Source: Ectopseudomonas composti (GTDB lineage: Bacteria > Pseudomonadota > Gammaproteobacteria > Pseudomonadales > Pseudomonadaceae). From it: a stretch of DNA of 64,000 nt. How positions within the stretch are numbered: position 1 is the stretch's first letter; every line of letters begins with the position of its first letter. The position numbers were made by a program, and so were the translations under genes. Below are positions 24,453 through 33,700 of the stretch, piece after piece. Below the pieces are notes generated by a model, which was not told the DNA's origin, searched no databases, and worked only from the letters and a program-made list of their open reading frames with translations. Where the stretch lies: assembly GCF_001567565.1 (NCBI RefSeq), contig NZ_LSSW01000032.1, positions 93,460-157,459 on the forward strand. Direction: 5' to 3'.

Positions 24453-26516
24453 TCAGTGGCTGCCCGCGGCCTGCCGCGCATGCGCGCCCGTGGTGTTGTT
24501 GATCAGGCTGTCGGTGGCGGTCTGCTCGAATGCCGAGAGCTTGTGCTCCAGCCCGCTGCGCAGTTGCGCGTCATCGATCACCTCGCCGCCGGCATCGCGC
24601 CCCAGCCAGTAACGGTACAGATGCGCGTCGCGATCACGCGGCTTGACCAGGATGTGCTCGCCACTGACCAGGGCCACGGTCGGATCGCTGCCCGACGGTT
24701 TGATCACCGCCACACCGGCATCGTCTTGCGGCAGGCTGAGCAGGTCACGGCCCCAGCATTGCTGCTGGGTCGGCTCGCCCAGACGACCCATGATGGTCGG
24801 CACCACGTCGATCTGACTGCCGACGATATCGCGGCTGTTGCCGAAGGTTTCCTGCACGCCGGGACCGATCATCAACAGCGGAATGCTGAAACGCGACAGG
24901 TCCATCTCGGTGATCTGCTCGTCGTTGCCGAAGCCATGGTCACCCAGAATCACGAACAGGGTGTCCTTGAAGTAGGGCTCCTGGCGCGCCTTGGCGAAGA
25001 ACTGGCCGAGCGCCCAGTCGGCGTAGCGCATGGCGGTCAGGTGCTCGTCCAGCGAGCCGTGGCCGGTGACGCGCTCCACCGGCAGGTTCTCCGGCAGCGC
25101 ATAGGGCGTGTGGTTGGACAGGGTCTGCAGTAGCGCATAGAAGGGCTTGCCCTGCTTGTCCAGGCTGGCCAGTTCGGTGGCCGCGCGGTCGAACATGTCC
25201 TGATCGGACACGCCCCAGGTCGGGTCGATGAACACCGGGTCGACGAAGTCCTCACGGCCGACGAAGTTGCGCATGCCCTGGTTGGCGAAGAAGCCCGACT
25301 GGTTGTCCCAGGCGAAACTGCCGTTGTAGACGTAGACGTCATCGTAGCCACGGGCGCTGAGTTGCTGCGGCAGCCCGGAGAACTGGTGGCCGCCCTCGGG
25401 CATGCGCATCAGGTACTCGAACCCTGGCAGGTTGGGGAAGCAGGCCATGGTGGCGAACATGCCCTGGTGGGTATGGGTGCCGTTGGAGAAGACGTGCTGG
25501 AACAGCAGGCCCTGCTTGGCCAGGGCGTCGAAGTTGGGGGTGATGCCGTCGGCATTGCCCATCGCGCCGATGTAGCGGCCGGCCATGCTCTCCATGAGGA
25601 TCACCACCACGTTGCGCACCTGCGGCAGGCGCCCGGCGGCCGGTGGCGTGGTGATACGGCGGATCGCCGCCTGGTCGGCGTCGATCAGGCGGTCGTTCGG
25701 TGTCAGCAGCAGCGTGCGCGTCGCCTGCAGCGCCTCGGCATCCGGCAGCGTTGCCTTCCAGCGGTTGTCGCCCTGGTCGGAGAAGAAGTAGCTGGCGGCG
25801 CTTACCAGAGTCAGGGTGCCATTGAGACCGAGGTGGTTGGCGAACATCGACTCGGTGGTATAGGCATCGCCCCAGCGCAGCGGCGGGCCGGAGCGCAAGG
25901 TGCCACGCGCCGCCACCACGCTGACCAGCAGCACCACCACGAACACCGCGGTACGTGCCGGCCAGTGCGGTGCCTGCGCATTGCCCTTGGCCCGCGTGGC
26001 GCGCTCGATGCGGCGGAACAGCCAGGCCAGCAGCGCCGTGGCCAATGCCCAGGCCAGAAGCAGGCGCAGCACCGGAAAACCATTCCAGATCATGCTCGAC
26101 ACCGTGCCCAGGTCTTCCTGCATGTACTGGAACACCAGGCTGTTCAGGCGCTGGTGGAATTCACGATAGAAGTTCAGCTCGGCCACGGCGAAGAACAGGC
26201 AGAGACTGGTGGCAACCGTCAGCCAGGCCACATGCAGGCGCCGCGCGCGCATCGCCGTGACGCTGAGCAGTGACAGCGTCAGAGGAATGCACAGGTAGAC
26301 GATCAGACGCAGGTCGAAGCGCGCGCCGTTGAAGAAGGCCTCGACGAAGGTACTGGTCGGCGTGTTGGCGATCAGCGCGTGGTTGTAGGCCAGCAGCCCC
26401 AGGCGGGCCAGGGCGAACAGCAGCAGCATGCACAGTGCGCTGCCGAGGATGAAAGCCAGGTGACTAGCAACACTGACCTGCGCCGCCTTGCGGGCGGCTG
26501 GTACGGATGACTGCAT
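24453..26516 (-). CDS. LTA synthase family (LtaS-like) alkaline-phosphatase-fold transferase
   Basis: An inner-membrane protein of 687 residues with five transmembrane segments (residues 18-210) and a large periplasmic sulfatase-fold domain. Metal and nucleophile blocks are VVILMESMAG (Glu309), SNGTHTHQ (Thr347, expected nucleophile) and LGDHGFG. Gram-positive LtaS polymerises glycerol phosphate; Gram-negative members are thought to add phosphoglycerol or phosphoethanolamine to periplasmic or surface glycans. The acceptor here is unknown. It is transcribed away from the DUF294 gene and ends at the glcB terminator. Confidence 0.83.
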   Translation of the reverse strand: MQSSVPAARKAAQVSVASHLAFILGSALCMLLLFALARLGLLAYNHALIANTPTSTFVEAFFNGARFDLRLIVYLCIPLTLSLLSVTAMRARRLHVAWLTVATSLCLFFAVAELNFYREFHQRLNSLVFQYMQEDLGTVSSMIWNGFPVLRLLLAWALATALLAWLFRRIERATRAKGNAQAPHWPARTAVFVVVLLVSVVAARGTLRSGPPLRWGDAYTTESMFANHLGLNGTLTLVSAASYFFSDQGDNRWKATLPDAEALQATRTLLLTPNDRLIDADQAAIRRITTPPAAGRLPQVRNVVVILMESMAGRYIGAMGNADGITPNFDALAKQGLLFQHVFSNGTHTHQGMFATMACFPNLPGFEYLMRMPEGGHQFSGLPQQLSARGYDDVYVYNGSFAWDNQSGFFANQGMRNFVGREDFVDPVFIDPTWGVSDQDMFDRAATELASLDKQGKPFYALLQTLSNHTPYALPENLPVERVTGHGSLDEHLTAMRYADWALGQFFAKARQEPYFKDTLFVILGDHGFGNDEQITEMDLSRFSIPLLMIGPGVQETFGNSRDIVGSQIDVVPTIMGRLGEPTQQQCWGRDLLSLPQDDAGVAVIKPSGSDPTVALVSGEHILVKPRDRDAHLYRYWLGRDAGGEVIDDAQLRSGLEHKLSAFEQTATDSLINNTTGAHARQAAGSH

Positions 26517-26681
26517 GGATATGCCTTGCTCTTTACGAAATAGGAGGGCCGGAGCAGTCTGCCTGGGTACAGGTCAAAATTTCGTCAAATGTCCGTTCCA
26601 TGCACCCTACTTAGGTGCAATGGGCAACGCGGCCAGCCACAGACACACTGACAATATCCCGAAACTGCGAGGCGCAAGCCC

Positions 26682-28613
26682 ATGAGCAAGGCCGACGCGA
26701 TGGCCGACGCGGGCAAGACTGCGGTGCTTCAGAACATCCACGGCACCATGGAGTTCCTGCAGAAGTTCCCGCCTTTCAACCAGATGGACACCGCTCACCT
26801 GGCGTTTCTGGTCGAGCACTGTCAGCTGCGTTTCTATGCCGAGGGCGACTCGATCATCAAGCCCAGCGATGGCCCGGTCGAGCATTTCTACATCGTCAAA
26901 CAGGGCCGCGTGCACGGCGAACGCCCGCACAGCGCGAGGCGCGGCACCGAGACCACCTTCGAGATCACCGCCGGCGAGTGTTTCCCCTTGGCCGCGCTGA
27001 TCGGCGAGCGCGCCACGCGCACCGAACACCTGGCCGCCGAAGACACCTTCTGCCTGCTGCTGAGCAAGCTCGCCTTCGTCAAGCTGTTCGCCGTCTCCAA
27101 CCCACTGCGTGACTTCGCCCTGCGCGGGGTCAGCAGCCTGCTCGATCAAGTCAACCAGCAGGTGCAGCTACGCGCGGTGGAAACCCTCGGCGCGCAATAC
27201 TCGCTGGATACCCGCCTGGGCGAACTGGCCATGCGCCAACCTGTTGGCTGTGCACCGGACACGCCGGTGCGTGACGCCGTGCGGCTGATGCACGAACAGC
27301 ATGTCGGCAGCATCGCGGTACTCGATGCGGCCGACAAACCGCTGGGTATCTTCACCTTGCGCGACCTGCGCCGGGTGGTGGCCGATGGTATCGACCTGAC
27401 CCAGCCGATCGACAACCTGATGACGCGCAACCCCTTCCATCTGCCACCGGATGCCAGCGCCTTCGACGCCGCCATCGCCATGACCGAGCGGCATATCGCC
27501 CACGTCTGCCTGGTGCAGAACGAGAAGCTCTGCGGGGTGATTTCCGAGCGCGACCTGTTCAGCCTGCAGCGCGTCGACCTGGTGCACCTGGCGCGTACCA
27601 TTCGCCACGCCGGCAAGGTCGAGACCCTGGCCGGGCTGCGCAGCGACATCCGTCTGCTGGTCGATCGCATGCTCGCCCACGGTGCCAGCTCGACGCAGAT
27701 CACCCATATCGTCACCCTGCTCAACGACCACACAGTATCCCGGGTGATCGAGCTGACGCTCGAGCAACTGGGCGATCCGGGCATCCCCTTCACCTGGCTG
27801 TGCTTCGGCAGCGAAGGCCGCCGCGAACAGACCCTGCACACCGACCAGGACAACGGCATTCTCTTCGAGGCCGCGAACGCTAGCGAAGCCGCCGCCATCC
27901 GCGAGCGCCTGCTGCCAATTGCCCGCGAGATCAACCAGCGCCTGGCGCAGTGCGGCTTCACCCTGTGCAAGGGCAACATCATGGCCGGCAACCCCGAGCT
28001 GTGCCTGTCGCGTCAGGAATGGTCGCGGCGCTTCGCCGGTTTCGTGCTCGAAGCGACCCCAGAGAACCTGCTGGGCTCGTCGATCTACTTCGACCTGCGC
28101 ACCATCTGGGGCCCTCACGAAGGCTGCGAGCAACTGCGCGAAGAGCTGCTTGGCCGGGTTGCCAGCAACAGCCTGTTCCAGAAGATGCTGGCCGAGAACG
28201 CCTTGCGTCAGCGACCACCGGTCGGGCGTTTCCGCGATTTCGTGGTGGCGCGCTCCGGCGCCGACAAGGACACCCTCGACCTCAAGGTGCAAGGCCTGAC
28301 GCCTTTCGTCGATGGCGCGCGCCTGCTGGCACTGGCCAATGGCGTCCGCGCCGTCGGCACCCTCGAACGCCTGCGCGCACTGATCGGCAAAGGCGTGATC
28401 GATGCGCTGGATGGCGCCGCCTACGAAGAGGCCTACCATTTCATTCAGCAGACGCGCATGCAGCAACATCAGTTGCAGGCACGCGATGAGCTGCCCTACT
28501 CCAATCGGGTCGATCCCGACCACCTCAACCACCTGGACCGGCGTATCCTGCGCGAGTCGTTCCGCCAGGCGCAGCGCCTGCAGAGCAGCCTGGCCATGAG
28601 GTATCAGCTATGA
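26682..28613 (+). CDS. cNMP-binding / CBS pair / DUF294 nucleotidyltransferase protein
   Basis: A 643-residue cytoplasmic multidomain protein: a cyclic-nucleotide-binding-like domain (about 25-145), two CBS domains (about 178-300; HVGSIAVLDAADKPLGIF and HIAHVCLVQNEKLCGVI), a GlnD-like nucleotidyltransferase domain (CFGSEGRREQTLHTDQDNGI, about 365-385) and the DUF294 C-terminal substrate-binding helical domain. The GSxxR...DxD motif is intact, so nucleotidyl transfer is possible; target and ligand are unknown. It overlaps the exonuclease gene by four bases. The pair with the symporter genes nearby resembles the PAO1 PA3232-PA3235 group. Confidence 0.85.
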   Translation: MSKADAMADAGKTAVLQNIHGTMEFLQKFPPFNQMDTAHLAFLVEHCQLRFYAEGDSIIKPSDGPVEHFYIVKQGRVHGERPHSARRGTETTFEITAGECFPLAALIGERATRTEHLAAEDTFCLLLSKLAFVKLFAVSNPLRDFALRGVSSLLDQVNQQVQLRAVETLGAQYSLDTRLGELAMRQPVGCAPDTPVRDAVRLMHEQHVGSIAVLDAADKPLGIFTLRDLRRVVADGIDLTQPIDNLMTRNPFHLPPDASAFDAAIAMTERHIAHVCLVQNEKLCGVISERDLFSLQRVDLVHLARTIRHAGKVETLAGLRSDIRLLVDRMLAHGASSTQITHIVTLLNDHTVSRVIELTLEQLGDPGIPFTWLCFGSEGRREQTLHTDQDNGILFEAANASEAAAIRERLLPIAREINQRLAQCGFTLCKGNIMAGNPELCLSRQEWSRRFAGFVLEATPENLLGSSIYFDLRTIWGPHEGCEQLREELLGRVASNSLFQKMLAENALRQRPPVGRFRDFVVARSGADKDTLDLKVQGLTPFVDGARLLALANGVRAVGTLERLRALIGKGVIDALDGAAYEEAYHFIQQTRMQQHQLQARDELPYSNRVDPDHLNHLDRRILRESFRQAQRLQSSLAMRYQL

Positions 28614-29311
28614 GCAAGTTCACCTGGTTCAGCGGCCGCGGCCCGGCCCTGACCCAGCAGCAGTTGCAGCGCCGCCAGGCGCTGAGCGCCCCGGCAGCGT
28701 TCGACGAGCGCCCGCTGCATCAACAGCGCTTCGTCGTCCTCGACCTGGAAACCACCGGCCTGAACATGCGCCGCGATCAGGTGCTGGCCATCGGCGCGGT
28801 GGTGATCGACAACGGCGCCATCGACTTCGCCGAACAGTTCGAATGCACCCTGTGCCGTGCCGATCACCAGGCCAGCGCCAGCACCCTGATTCACGGCATC
28901 GCCCCCAGCGCAGTGGCGCGTGGCGTCGACCCGGCCGAGGCCTTGCTGGATTTCATGGAGTTCGTCGGCAGCAGCCCGCTGCTGGCCTTCCATGCCGGCT
29001 TCGACCAGCGCATGCTGGCCCGCGCCCTAAAGCAGAGCCTGGGTTATCGCCTGCAGCATCACTTCTTCGACGTCGCCGAAATCGCCCCCCTGCTCTGCCC
29101 ACAGGCACGTGTGCGGCGGGGCGGGCTGGATGAGTGGATCGCCGAGTTCGGCCTGCAGGTGCACCAGCGCCATCATGCCAGCGCCGATGCCCTGGTCACC
29201 GCCGAACTGACGCTGATGCTGATGAGCAAGGCGCGCCGCCAGGGCATCGACAGCCTCGGCGAGCTGGAGCGTCAGCTGGCCAGCCGGCGCCGCCGCCAGC
29301 ACGCCATGTGA
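28610..29311 (+). CDS. DnaQ-family 3'-5' exonuclease
   Basis: A DEDDh exonuclease of 233 residues related to DNA polymerase III epsilon. Exo I is VLDLETTGLN near residue 42, Exo II is AFHAGFDQRML, and Exo III is HHASADALVTAEL with the His/Asp pair. It is too short and diverged to be the replicative DnaQ, so it is a stand-alone nuclease of unknown substrate. ATGA overlaps the stop of the DUF294 gene, indicating that the two are made together. Confidence 0.88.
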   Translation: MSKFTWFSGRGPALTQQQLQRRQALSAPAAFDERPLHQQRFVVLDLETTGLNMRRDQVLAIGAVVIDNGAIDFAEQFECTLCRADHQASASTLIHGIAPSAVARGVDPAEALLDFMEFVGSSPLLAFHAGFDQRMLARALKQSLGYRLQHHFFDVAEIAPLLCPQARVRRGGLDEWIAEFGLQVHQRHHASADALVTAELTLMLMSKARRQGIDSLGELERQLASRRRRQHAM

Positions 29312-29359
29312 GCAGGCGTCCCTGATGGATGGGTGAAGCATCATCCGCCCTACCGAAGC

Positions 29360-30667
29360 CTACAGATCACGCATCAGCAAACCGTACTCCGGCGACACAT
29401 CCGCCGGCAGCGGCAGGTACAGGACGTGGCCGTCACCCGGCGCCACCTGTTGCGCCTGGCCCCGGGCGTTCTGCAGTTGCCCCAGGGTGAAGCGCAGGTT
29501 GCCTTGCGGGGTCATCAGCTCCAGGCCGTCGCCAACGGCGAAGCGATTCTTCACCCGCACCTCGACCTGCTCGCCACGGCGCTCGCCGGTCAGCTCGCCG
29601 ACGAACTGCTGGCGCTCCGCAAGCGAGCTGCCGCGCTCGTAGTTCTGGTATTCGTCATGCACATGGCGGCGCAGAAAACCCTCGGTGTAGCCACGGTGAG
29701 CCAGTGATTCGAGGCTGCCCAACAGACTCGCATCGAAGGGTTTGCCGGCCAGCGCGTCATCGATGGCGCGGCGATAGACCTGCGCGGTGCGCGCCACGTA
29801 GAAATGACTCTTGGTGCGCCCCTCGATCTTCAGCGAGTGCACGCCCATGCGCACCAGGCGCTCGACATGCTGCACCGCACGCAGGTCCTTGGAGTTCATG
29901 ATGTAGGTACCGTGCTCGTCCTCAAAGGCCGCCATTTCCTCACCCGGACGCCCTGCCTCTTCGAGGACGAATGCCTGAGTCGTCGGCGCGACCTGACCGA
30001 GAGTCGGATCGACCAGGCGCACGATCTGGCCCAGTTCGTTCTCGGCAGCCGGTGTCGCCTGGTACTGCCAGCGACAAGCATTGGTACAGGTGCCCTGGTT
30101 CGGGTCGCGGCGATTGATGTAGCCCGACAGCAGACAGCGCCCGGAATAGGCCATGCACAGCGCGCCGTGGACGAACACCTCCAGCTCCATGCCCGGCACC
30201 TGGGCACGAACTTCCTCGATCTCCTCCAACGACAGCTCGCGCGACAGGATCACCCGCGTCAGCCCCTGGCGCCGCCAGAACTCGACACTGGCCCAGTTCA
30301 CCGCATTGGCCTGCACCGACAGGTGAATCGGCATGTCAGGGAAATGTTCGCGCACCAGCATGATCAGCCCCGGGTCGGACATGATCAGCGCGTCCGGGGC
30401 CATCTCGATCACCGGCGCCAGGTCCTTGAGAAAGGTCTTCAGCTTGGCGTTGTGCGGGGCGATGTTGACCACCACGTAGAACTGCTTGCCCTGCGCGTGG
30501 GCCTCGCCGATACCGAGGGCCAGGTTGGCATGGTCGAACTCGTTGTTGCGCACGCGCAGGCTGTAACGCGGCTGCCCGGCATACACCGCATCGGCGCCGT
30601 AGGCGAAGGCGTAGCGCATGTTCTTCAGGGTGCCGGCCGGCGACAGCAGTTCGGGAAAACGGGGCAT
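29360..30667 (-). CDS. trhP: U32 family protein TrhP (YegQ), tRNA U34 hydroxylation
   Basis: A U32-family protein of 435 residues, YegQ type. In E. coli TrhP makes 5-hydroxyuridine at tRNA position 34 in a prephenate-dependent reaction; the old annotation is peptidase. Seen are LSPAGTLKNMRYAFAYGADAVY at the start, VQANAVNW, and the U32 signature with its cysteines (EVFVHGALCMAYSGRC then GTCTNACRW). These cysteines likely bind an Fe-S cluster. It is convergent with the exonuclease gene and has no clear operon partner. Confidence 0.85.
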   Translation of the reverse strand: MPRFPELLSPAGTLKNMRYAFAYGADAVYAGQPRYSLRVRNNEFDHANLALGIGEAHAQGKQFYVVVNIAPHNAKLKTFLKDLAPVIEMAPDALIMSDPGLIMLVREHFPDMPIHLSVQANAVNWASVEFWRRQGLTRVILSRELSLEEIEEVRAQVPGMELEVFVHGALCMAYSGRCLLSGYINRRDPNQGTCTNACRWQYQATPAAENELGQIVRLVDPTLGQVAPTTQAFVLEEAGRPGEEMAAFEDEHGTYIMNSKDLRAVQHVERLVRMGVHSLKIEGRTKSHFYVARTAQVYRRAIDDALAGKPFDASLLGSLESLAHRGYTEGFLRRHVHDEYQNYERGSSLAERQQFVGELTGERRGEQVEVRVKNRFAVGDGLELMTPQGNLRFTLGQLQNARGQAQQVAPGDGHVLYLPLPADVSPEYGLLMRDL

Positions 30668-30766
30668 GACCGCACGCTCGAAAAATCAGGGGCTGGCGAT
30701 TCTATGCAGGTGGCGGGGGTGGGTATTGATCTGCGTCTATGAGGCGCCAAAAACGCCCTGGACGGG

Positions 30767-30791
30767 CAATGGTGCGCCAGGCGCACCATTG
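30767..30791. repeat. Palindrome CAATGGTGCGCC / GGCGCACCATTG
   Basis: Perfect 12-base arms around one base. It shares the GGTGCGC/GCGCACC core with the pair of hairpins at 58178-58231, so it belongs to the same REP-like class. Confidence 0.6.
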
Positions 30792-30819
30792 TTCCAGCAC
30801 TCAGCGTGAGGGCTGCCGG

Positions 30820-31326
30820 TCAGCGACAGACCTGACGGTACAGCGCGTCATCCTTGTCGATGCGTTTGAGCTGAGCCACCTGCGGCTGCTGCTTGTCGTC
30901 CAGCGGCAGCAACTCGGCGGTGGTGCAGTTGAGCAGATGCGCCTGATGCGAAACGTGGTCGACGTGCTGCTTCTCGAAACGATAGAGCATGAATTCAGCC
31001 ACTTGTGCATCCGCCACCTGCTTACGCACGACGCTCTTGCTGTCGAGCACGGTGAAGGCGGTGACCATCGGCACGAAGTAGCTCCACGGGCGCCAGAACA
31101 CATGACCCGCTTCGGTCGCGACCACGACCGACTCCTGGGGCTGACGCGCCAGCTGATGCTCGAACCAGGAGTACTCGTAGAACACCTGATAACCCAGCAT
31201 CCCCAGGCCACCGAACAGTGGCACGATCCACCTCGGCAGCTTGTTACGCATCAGTTTGCGCAGCAGCAGAGCGATACCGGCAGCGCCGAGCCCCGATACC
31301 ACGATGGCAAGCAAAGTCCACAACAT
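30820..31326 (-). CDS. Conserved membrane protein of unknown function
   Basis: A 168-residue protein with two hydrophobic segments (about 3-24 and 33-52), followed by a soluble part starting YEYSWFEHQL and containing WRPWSYFVPMVTAF. It looks like an anchored periplasmic or cytoplasmic domain. It follows the symporter operon on the same strand, beyond a terminator. No recognised domain, and no function can be assigned. Confidence 0.65.
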   Translation of the reverse strand: MLWTLLAIVVSGLGAAGIALLLRKLMRNKLPRWIVPLFGGLGMLGYQVFYEYSWFEHQLARQPQESVVVATEAGHVFWRPWSYFVPMVTAFTVLDSKSVVRKQVADAQVAEFMLYRFEKQHVDHVSHQAHLLNCTTAELLPLDDKQQPQVAQLKRIDKDDALYRQVCR

Positions 31327-31340
31327 AAGGCGGTTCCCGA

Positions 31341-31371
31341 AAAAAGACGGGCCTCCAGTGGAGGCCCGTCT
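31341..31371 (-). terminator. Rho-independent terminator of the symporter operon
   Basis: Stem AGACGGGCCTC / GAGGCCCGTCT with a five-base loop. On the minus strand it is followed by TTTTTT. It lies 47 bases after the large-subunit stop. Confidence 0.9.
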
Positions 31372-31417
31372 GTCAGACCCTGGACCATCGGCTGATGGTG
31401 TCAGGCCAGGATTATGC

Positions 31418-33187
31418 TCAGTGGCTCAGAGCGGCACCAGCACCTTTGGGGGTACGCACGCTTTCCACCAGGTCCTGGATTTCCTGCGGCGGTTCGGCGG
31501 TGACCATCGACACGGCGTAGGCCACGGCGAAGTTGATCAGCGCACCGACGGAACCGAAGGAAGCCGGGGAAATACCCATGAACCACTGGTCCGGGGTGTT
31601 GGCCAGCATGTTGGTGCCCGGAATGAAGAACCAACCCAGGTAGGTGAAGATGTACACCAGCGTGATGGCCAGACCGGCGATCATGCCGCAGATCGCACCC
31701 TTGTCGTTCATCCGCTTGGAGAAGATCCCCATCATCAACACCGGGAACAGCGACGCTGCCGCGATACCGAAGGCCAACGCCACCACCTGCGCGGCGAACC
31801 CTGGTGGATTCAAGCCCAGATAGGTCGCCAGTAAAATCGCGCAGGCCATCGATATTCGCGCCGCCCTCATCTCGTTCTTCTCGCTGATCTTCGGATTGAT
31901 CAAGGTCTTGATCAGGTCATGACTGATGGCCGAAGAGATCGCCAGCAACAATCCCGCCGCCGTCGACAGCGCTGCCGCGATGGCACCGGCCGCGATCAGA
32001 CCCACGACCCAGCCAGGCAGGTTGGCGATTTCCGGGTTGGCGAGAACCAGGATGTCGTTGTTGACGGTCAGCTCGTTACCGTTCCAGCCACGCTCCTGAG
32101 CGGTCGCGGTGAAGGCCGGTGCGGCATCGTTGTACATCTGGATGCGGCCGTCGCCGTTCTTGTCTTCCCACTTGATCAGACCGGTGGTTTCCCAGGTCTT
32201 GACCCACTCCGGACGCTCTTCATAGGACAGCGCCGGTGCCGAAGTACCTTCCGGGTAGATGGTGGTCATCAGGTTCAGGCGCGCCATCGAGGCCACGGCT
32301 GGAGCGGTGAGGTACAGCAGGGCGATGAAGATCAGCGTCCAGCCAGCGGACCAGCGGGCATCGGCCACGCGCGGTACGGTGAAGAAGCGAATGATCACGT
32401 GCGGCAGACCGGCAGTACCGATCATCAGCGACATGGTGAACAGCACCATGTTCAGCTTGTTGTCGACATCCGCGGTGTAGGCCGCGAAGCCCAGATCACG
32501 CACCACGGCATCGAGTTTCTGCAGCAGCGGCAAGCCGGACTCGACATGGTCACCGAACAGGCCCAGCGGCGGAATCGGGTTACCGGTCAGCTGCAGGGAG
32601 ATGAAGATGGCCGGGATGGTGTAGGCGATGATCAGTACCACGTACTGAGCGACCTGGGTGTAGGTGATGCCCTTCATGCCGCCGAATACGGCGTAGGCGA
32701 AGACCACGGCCGCGGCGATCCAGATACCGGTGGAGTTGCTCACTTCGAGGAAGCGCGAGAAGGCAACACCGGCACCGGCCATCTGACCGATCACGTAGGT
32801 CACCGAGATGATCACCAGGCAGATCACCGCAGTCAGGCGTGCGCCACGACTGTAGAAGCGATCACCGATGAAATCCGGCACGGTGAACTTGCCGAACTTG
32901 CGCAGGTACGGCGCCAGCAACATCGCCAGCAGCACATAACCGCCGGTCCAGCCCATCAGGAAGGTGGAGTTGGCATAACCGCCGGCGGCGATCAGGCCCG
33001 CCATGGAAATGAAGGAGGCTGCGGACATCCAGTCAGCGGCCGTCGCCATGCCGTTGGTGACCGGATGCACACCACCGCCGGCGACGTAGAACTCCTTGGT
33101 GGAGCCGGCACGCGCCCAGATGGCGATGCCGATGTAGAGCGCGAAGGACGCCCCCACGAACAACATGTTGATTGCGAATTGGCTCAT
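31418..33187 (-). CDS. Sodium:solute symporter, large subunit (VC_2705 / ActP-like)
   Basis: An SSS-family transporter of 589 residues with about 13 membrane segments, driving uptake of a small carboxylate with Na+. Signatures include AADWMSAASFISMAGLI, the SSS block GWTGGYVLLAMLLAPYLRKFG and GTAGLPHVIIRFFTVP. It pairs with a DUF4212 small subunit, which marks the VC_2705 group rather than classical ActP/YjcH. An extra loop holds DKNGDGRI, an EF-hand-like sequence. The ATG at 33187 lies five bases after the small-subunit stop with GAGGAG upstream; GTG at 33193 is the alternative. Acetate or a similar acid is likely but not shown. Confidence 0.87.
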   Translation of the reverse strand: MSQFAINMLFVGASFALYIGIAIWARAGSTKEFYVAGGGVHPVTNGMATAADWMSAASFISMAGLIAAGGYANSTFLMGWTGGYVLLAMLLAPYLRKFGKFTVPDFIGDRFYSRGARLTAVICLVIISVTYVIGQMAGAGVAFSRFLEVSNSTGIWIAAAVVFAYAVFGGMKGITYTQVAQYVVLIIAYTIPAIFISLQLTGNPIPPLGLFGDHVESGLPLLQKLDAVVRDLGFAAYTADVDNKLNMVLFTMSLMIGTAGLPHVIIRFFTVPRVADARWSAGWTLIFIALLYLTAPAVASMARLNLMTTIYPEGTSAPALSYEERPEWVKTWETTGLIKWEDKNGDGRIQMYNDAAPAFTATAQERGWNGNELTVNNDILVLANPEIANLPGWVVGLIAAGAIAAALSTAAGLLLAISSAISHDLIKTLINPKISEKNEMRAARISMACAILLATYLGLNPPGFAAQVVALAFGIAAASLFPVLMMGIFSKRMNDKGAICGMIAGLAITLVYIFTYLGWFFIPGTNMLANTPDQWFMGISPASFGSVGALINFAVAYAVSMVTAEPPQEIQDLVESVRTPKGAGAALSH

Positions 33188-33192
33188 GACCA

Positions 33193-33453
33193 CTACTCCT
33201 CGACGCCAAATTCTTTATCGAGTTTGTTCAGTCTCCACGCGTAGTGAAAAATGAGCCCGATGAAGAAGAGGATTGAGCCTTGCTGCGCGAACCAGAATCC
33301 GAGGTCGGAACCGCCGACGGCGATTCCAGCGACCATCGGACGCAGGATCATGGCGAACCCGTAGGAAACCAGCGCCCAGACGATCAGGCTCCAGGTGATG
33401 AGCCGCACGTTGGCCTTCCAATAGGCCGCGGCATTTGCTTTTTCAGAAGTCAT
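33193..33453 (-). CDS. Sodium:solute symporter small subunit (DUF4212)
   Basis: An 86-residue protein with two transmembrane segments (about 18-40 and 50-72) and the family blocks YWKANVRLITWSLIVWALVSYG and FWFAQQGSILFFIGLIFHYAWRL, matching the small subunit always encoded before VC_2705-type symporters. It lies immediately upstream of the large subunit. Its role is probably assembly or stability of the transporter. Confidence 0.88.
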   Translation of the reverse strand: MTSEKANAAAYWKANVRLITWSLIVWALVSYGFAMILRPMVAGIAVGGSDLGFWFAQQGSILFFIGLIFHYAWRLNKLDKEFGVEE

Positions 33454-33633
33454 AGACGCCTCCGGTTATTGTTATTCTGATGCACCTTCAAGCTAGCAGC
33501 AGGCCAGCACTCGCCGACAGATAGACATTGGTAGTAGCCGCATCGCGACGTGCCGGGCAGTGAGTGCAAAGGCTGAAAACCGTAGAAGAAAAATGGCGAC
33601 GTTCAGGGCGAGCTCCGCAACAAGAATGCATTT

Positions 33634-33646
33634 GATAATGATTATC
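33634..33646. promoter_or_regulatory. Fur box upstream of the TonB-dependent receptor
   Basis: GATAATGATTATC is a perfect 6-1-6 Fur hexamer pair (GATAAT, one base, ATTATC). It lies 54 bases before the receptor start, so the gene should be repressed by Fe-Fur and induced by iron starvation. Confidence 0.85.
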
Positions 33647-33700
33647 TAAAACACTAGAATCCCGGGCCCTCACCTACCATCCGCCCCAAGGATTCACGCC

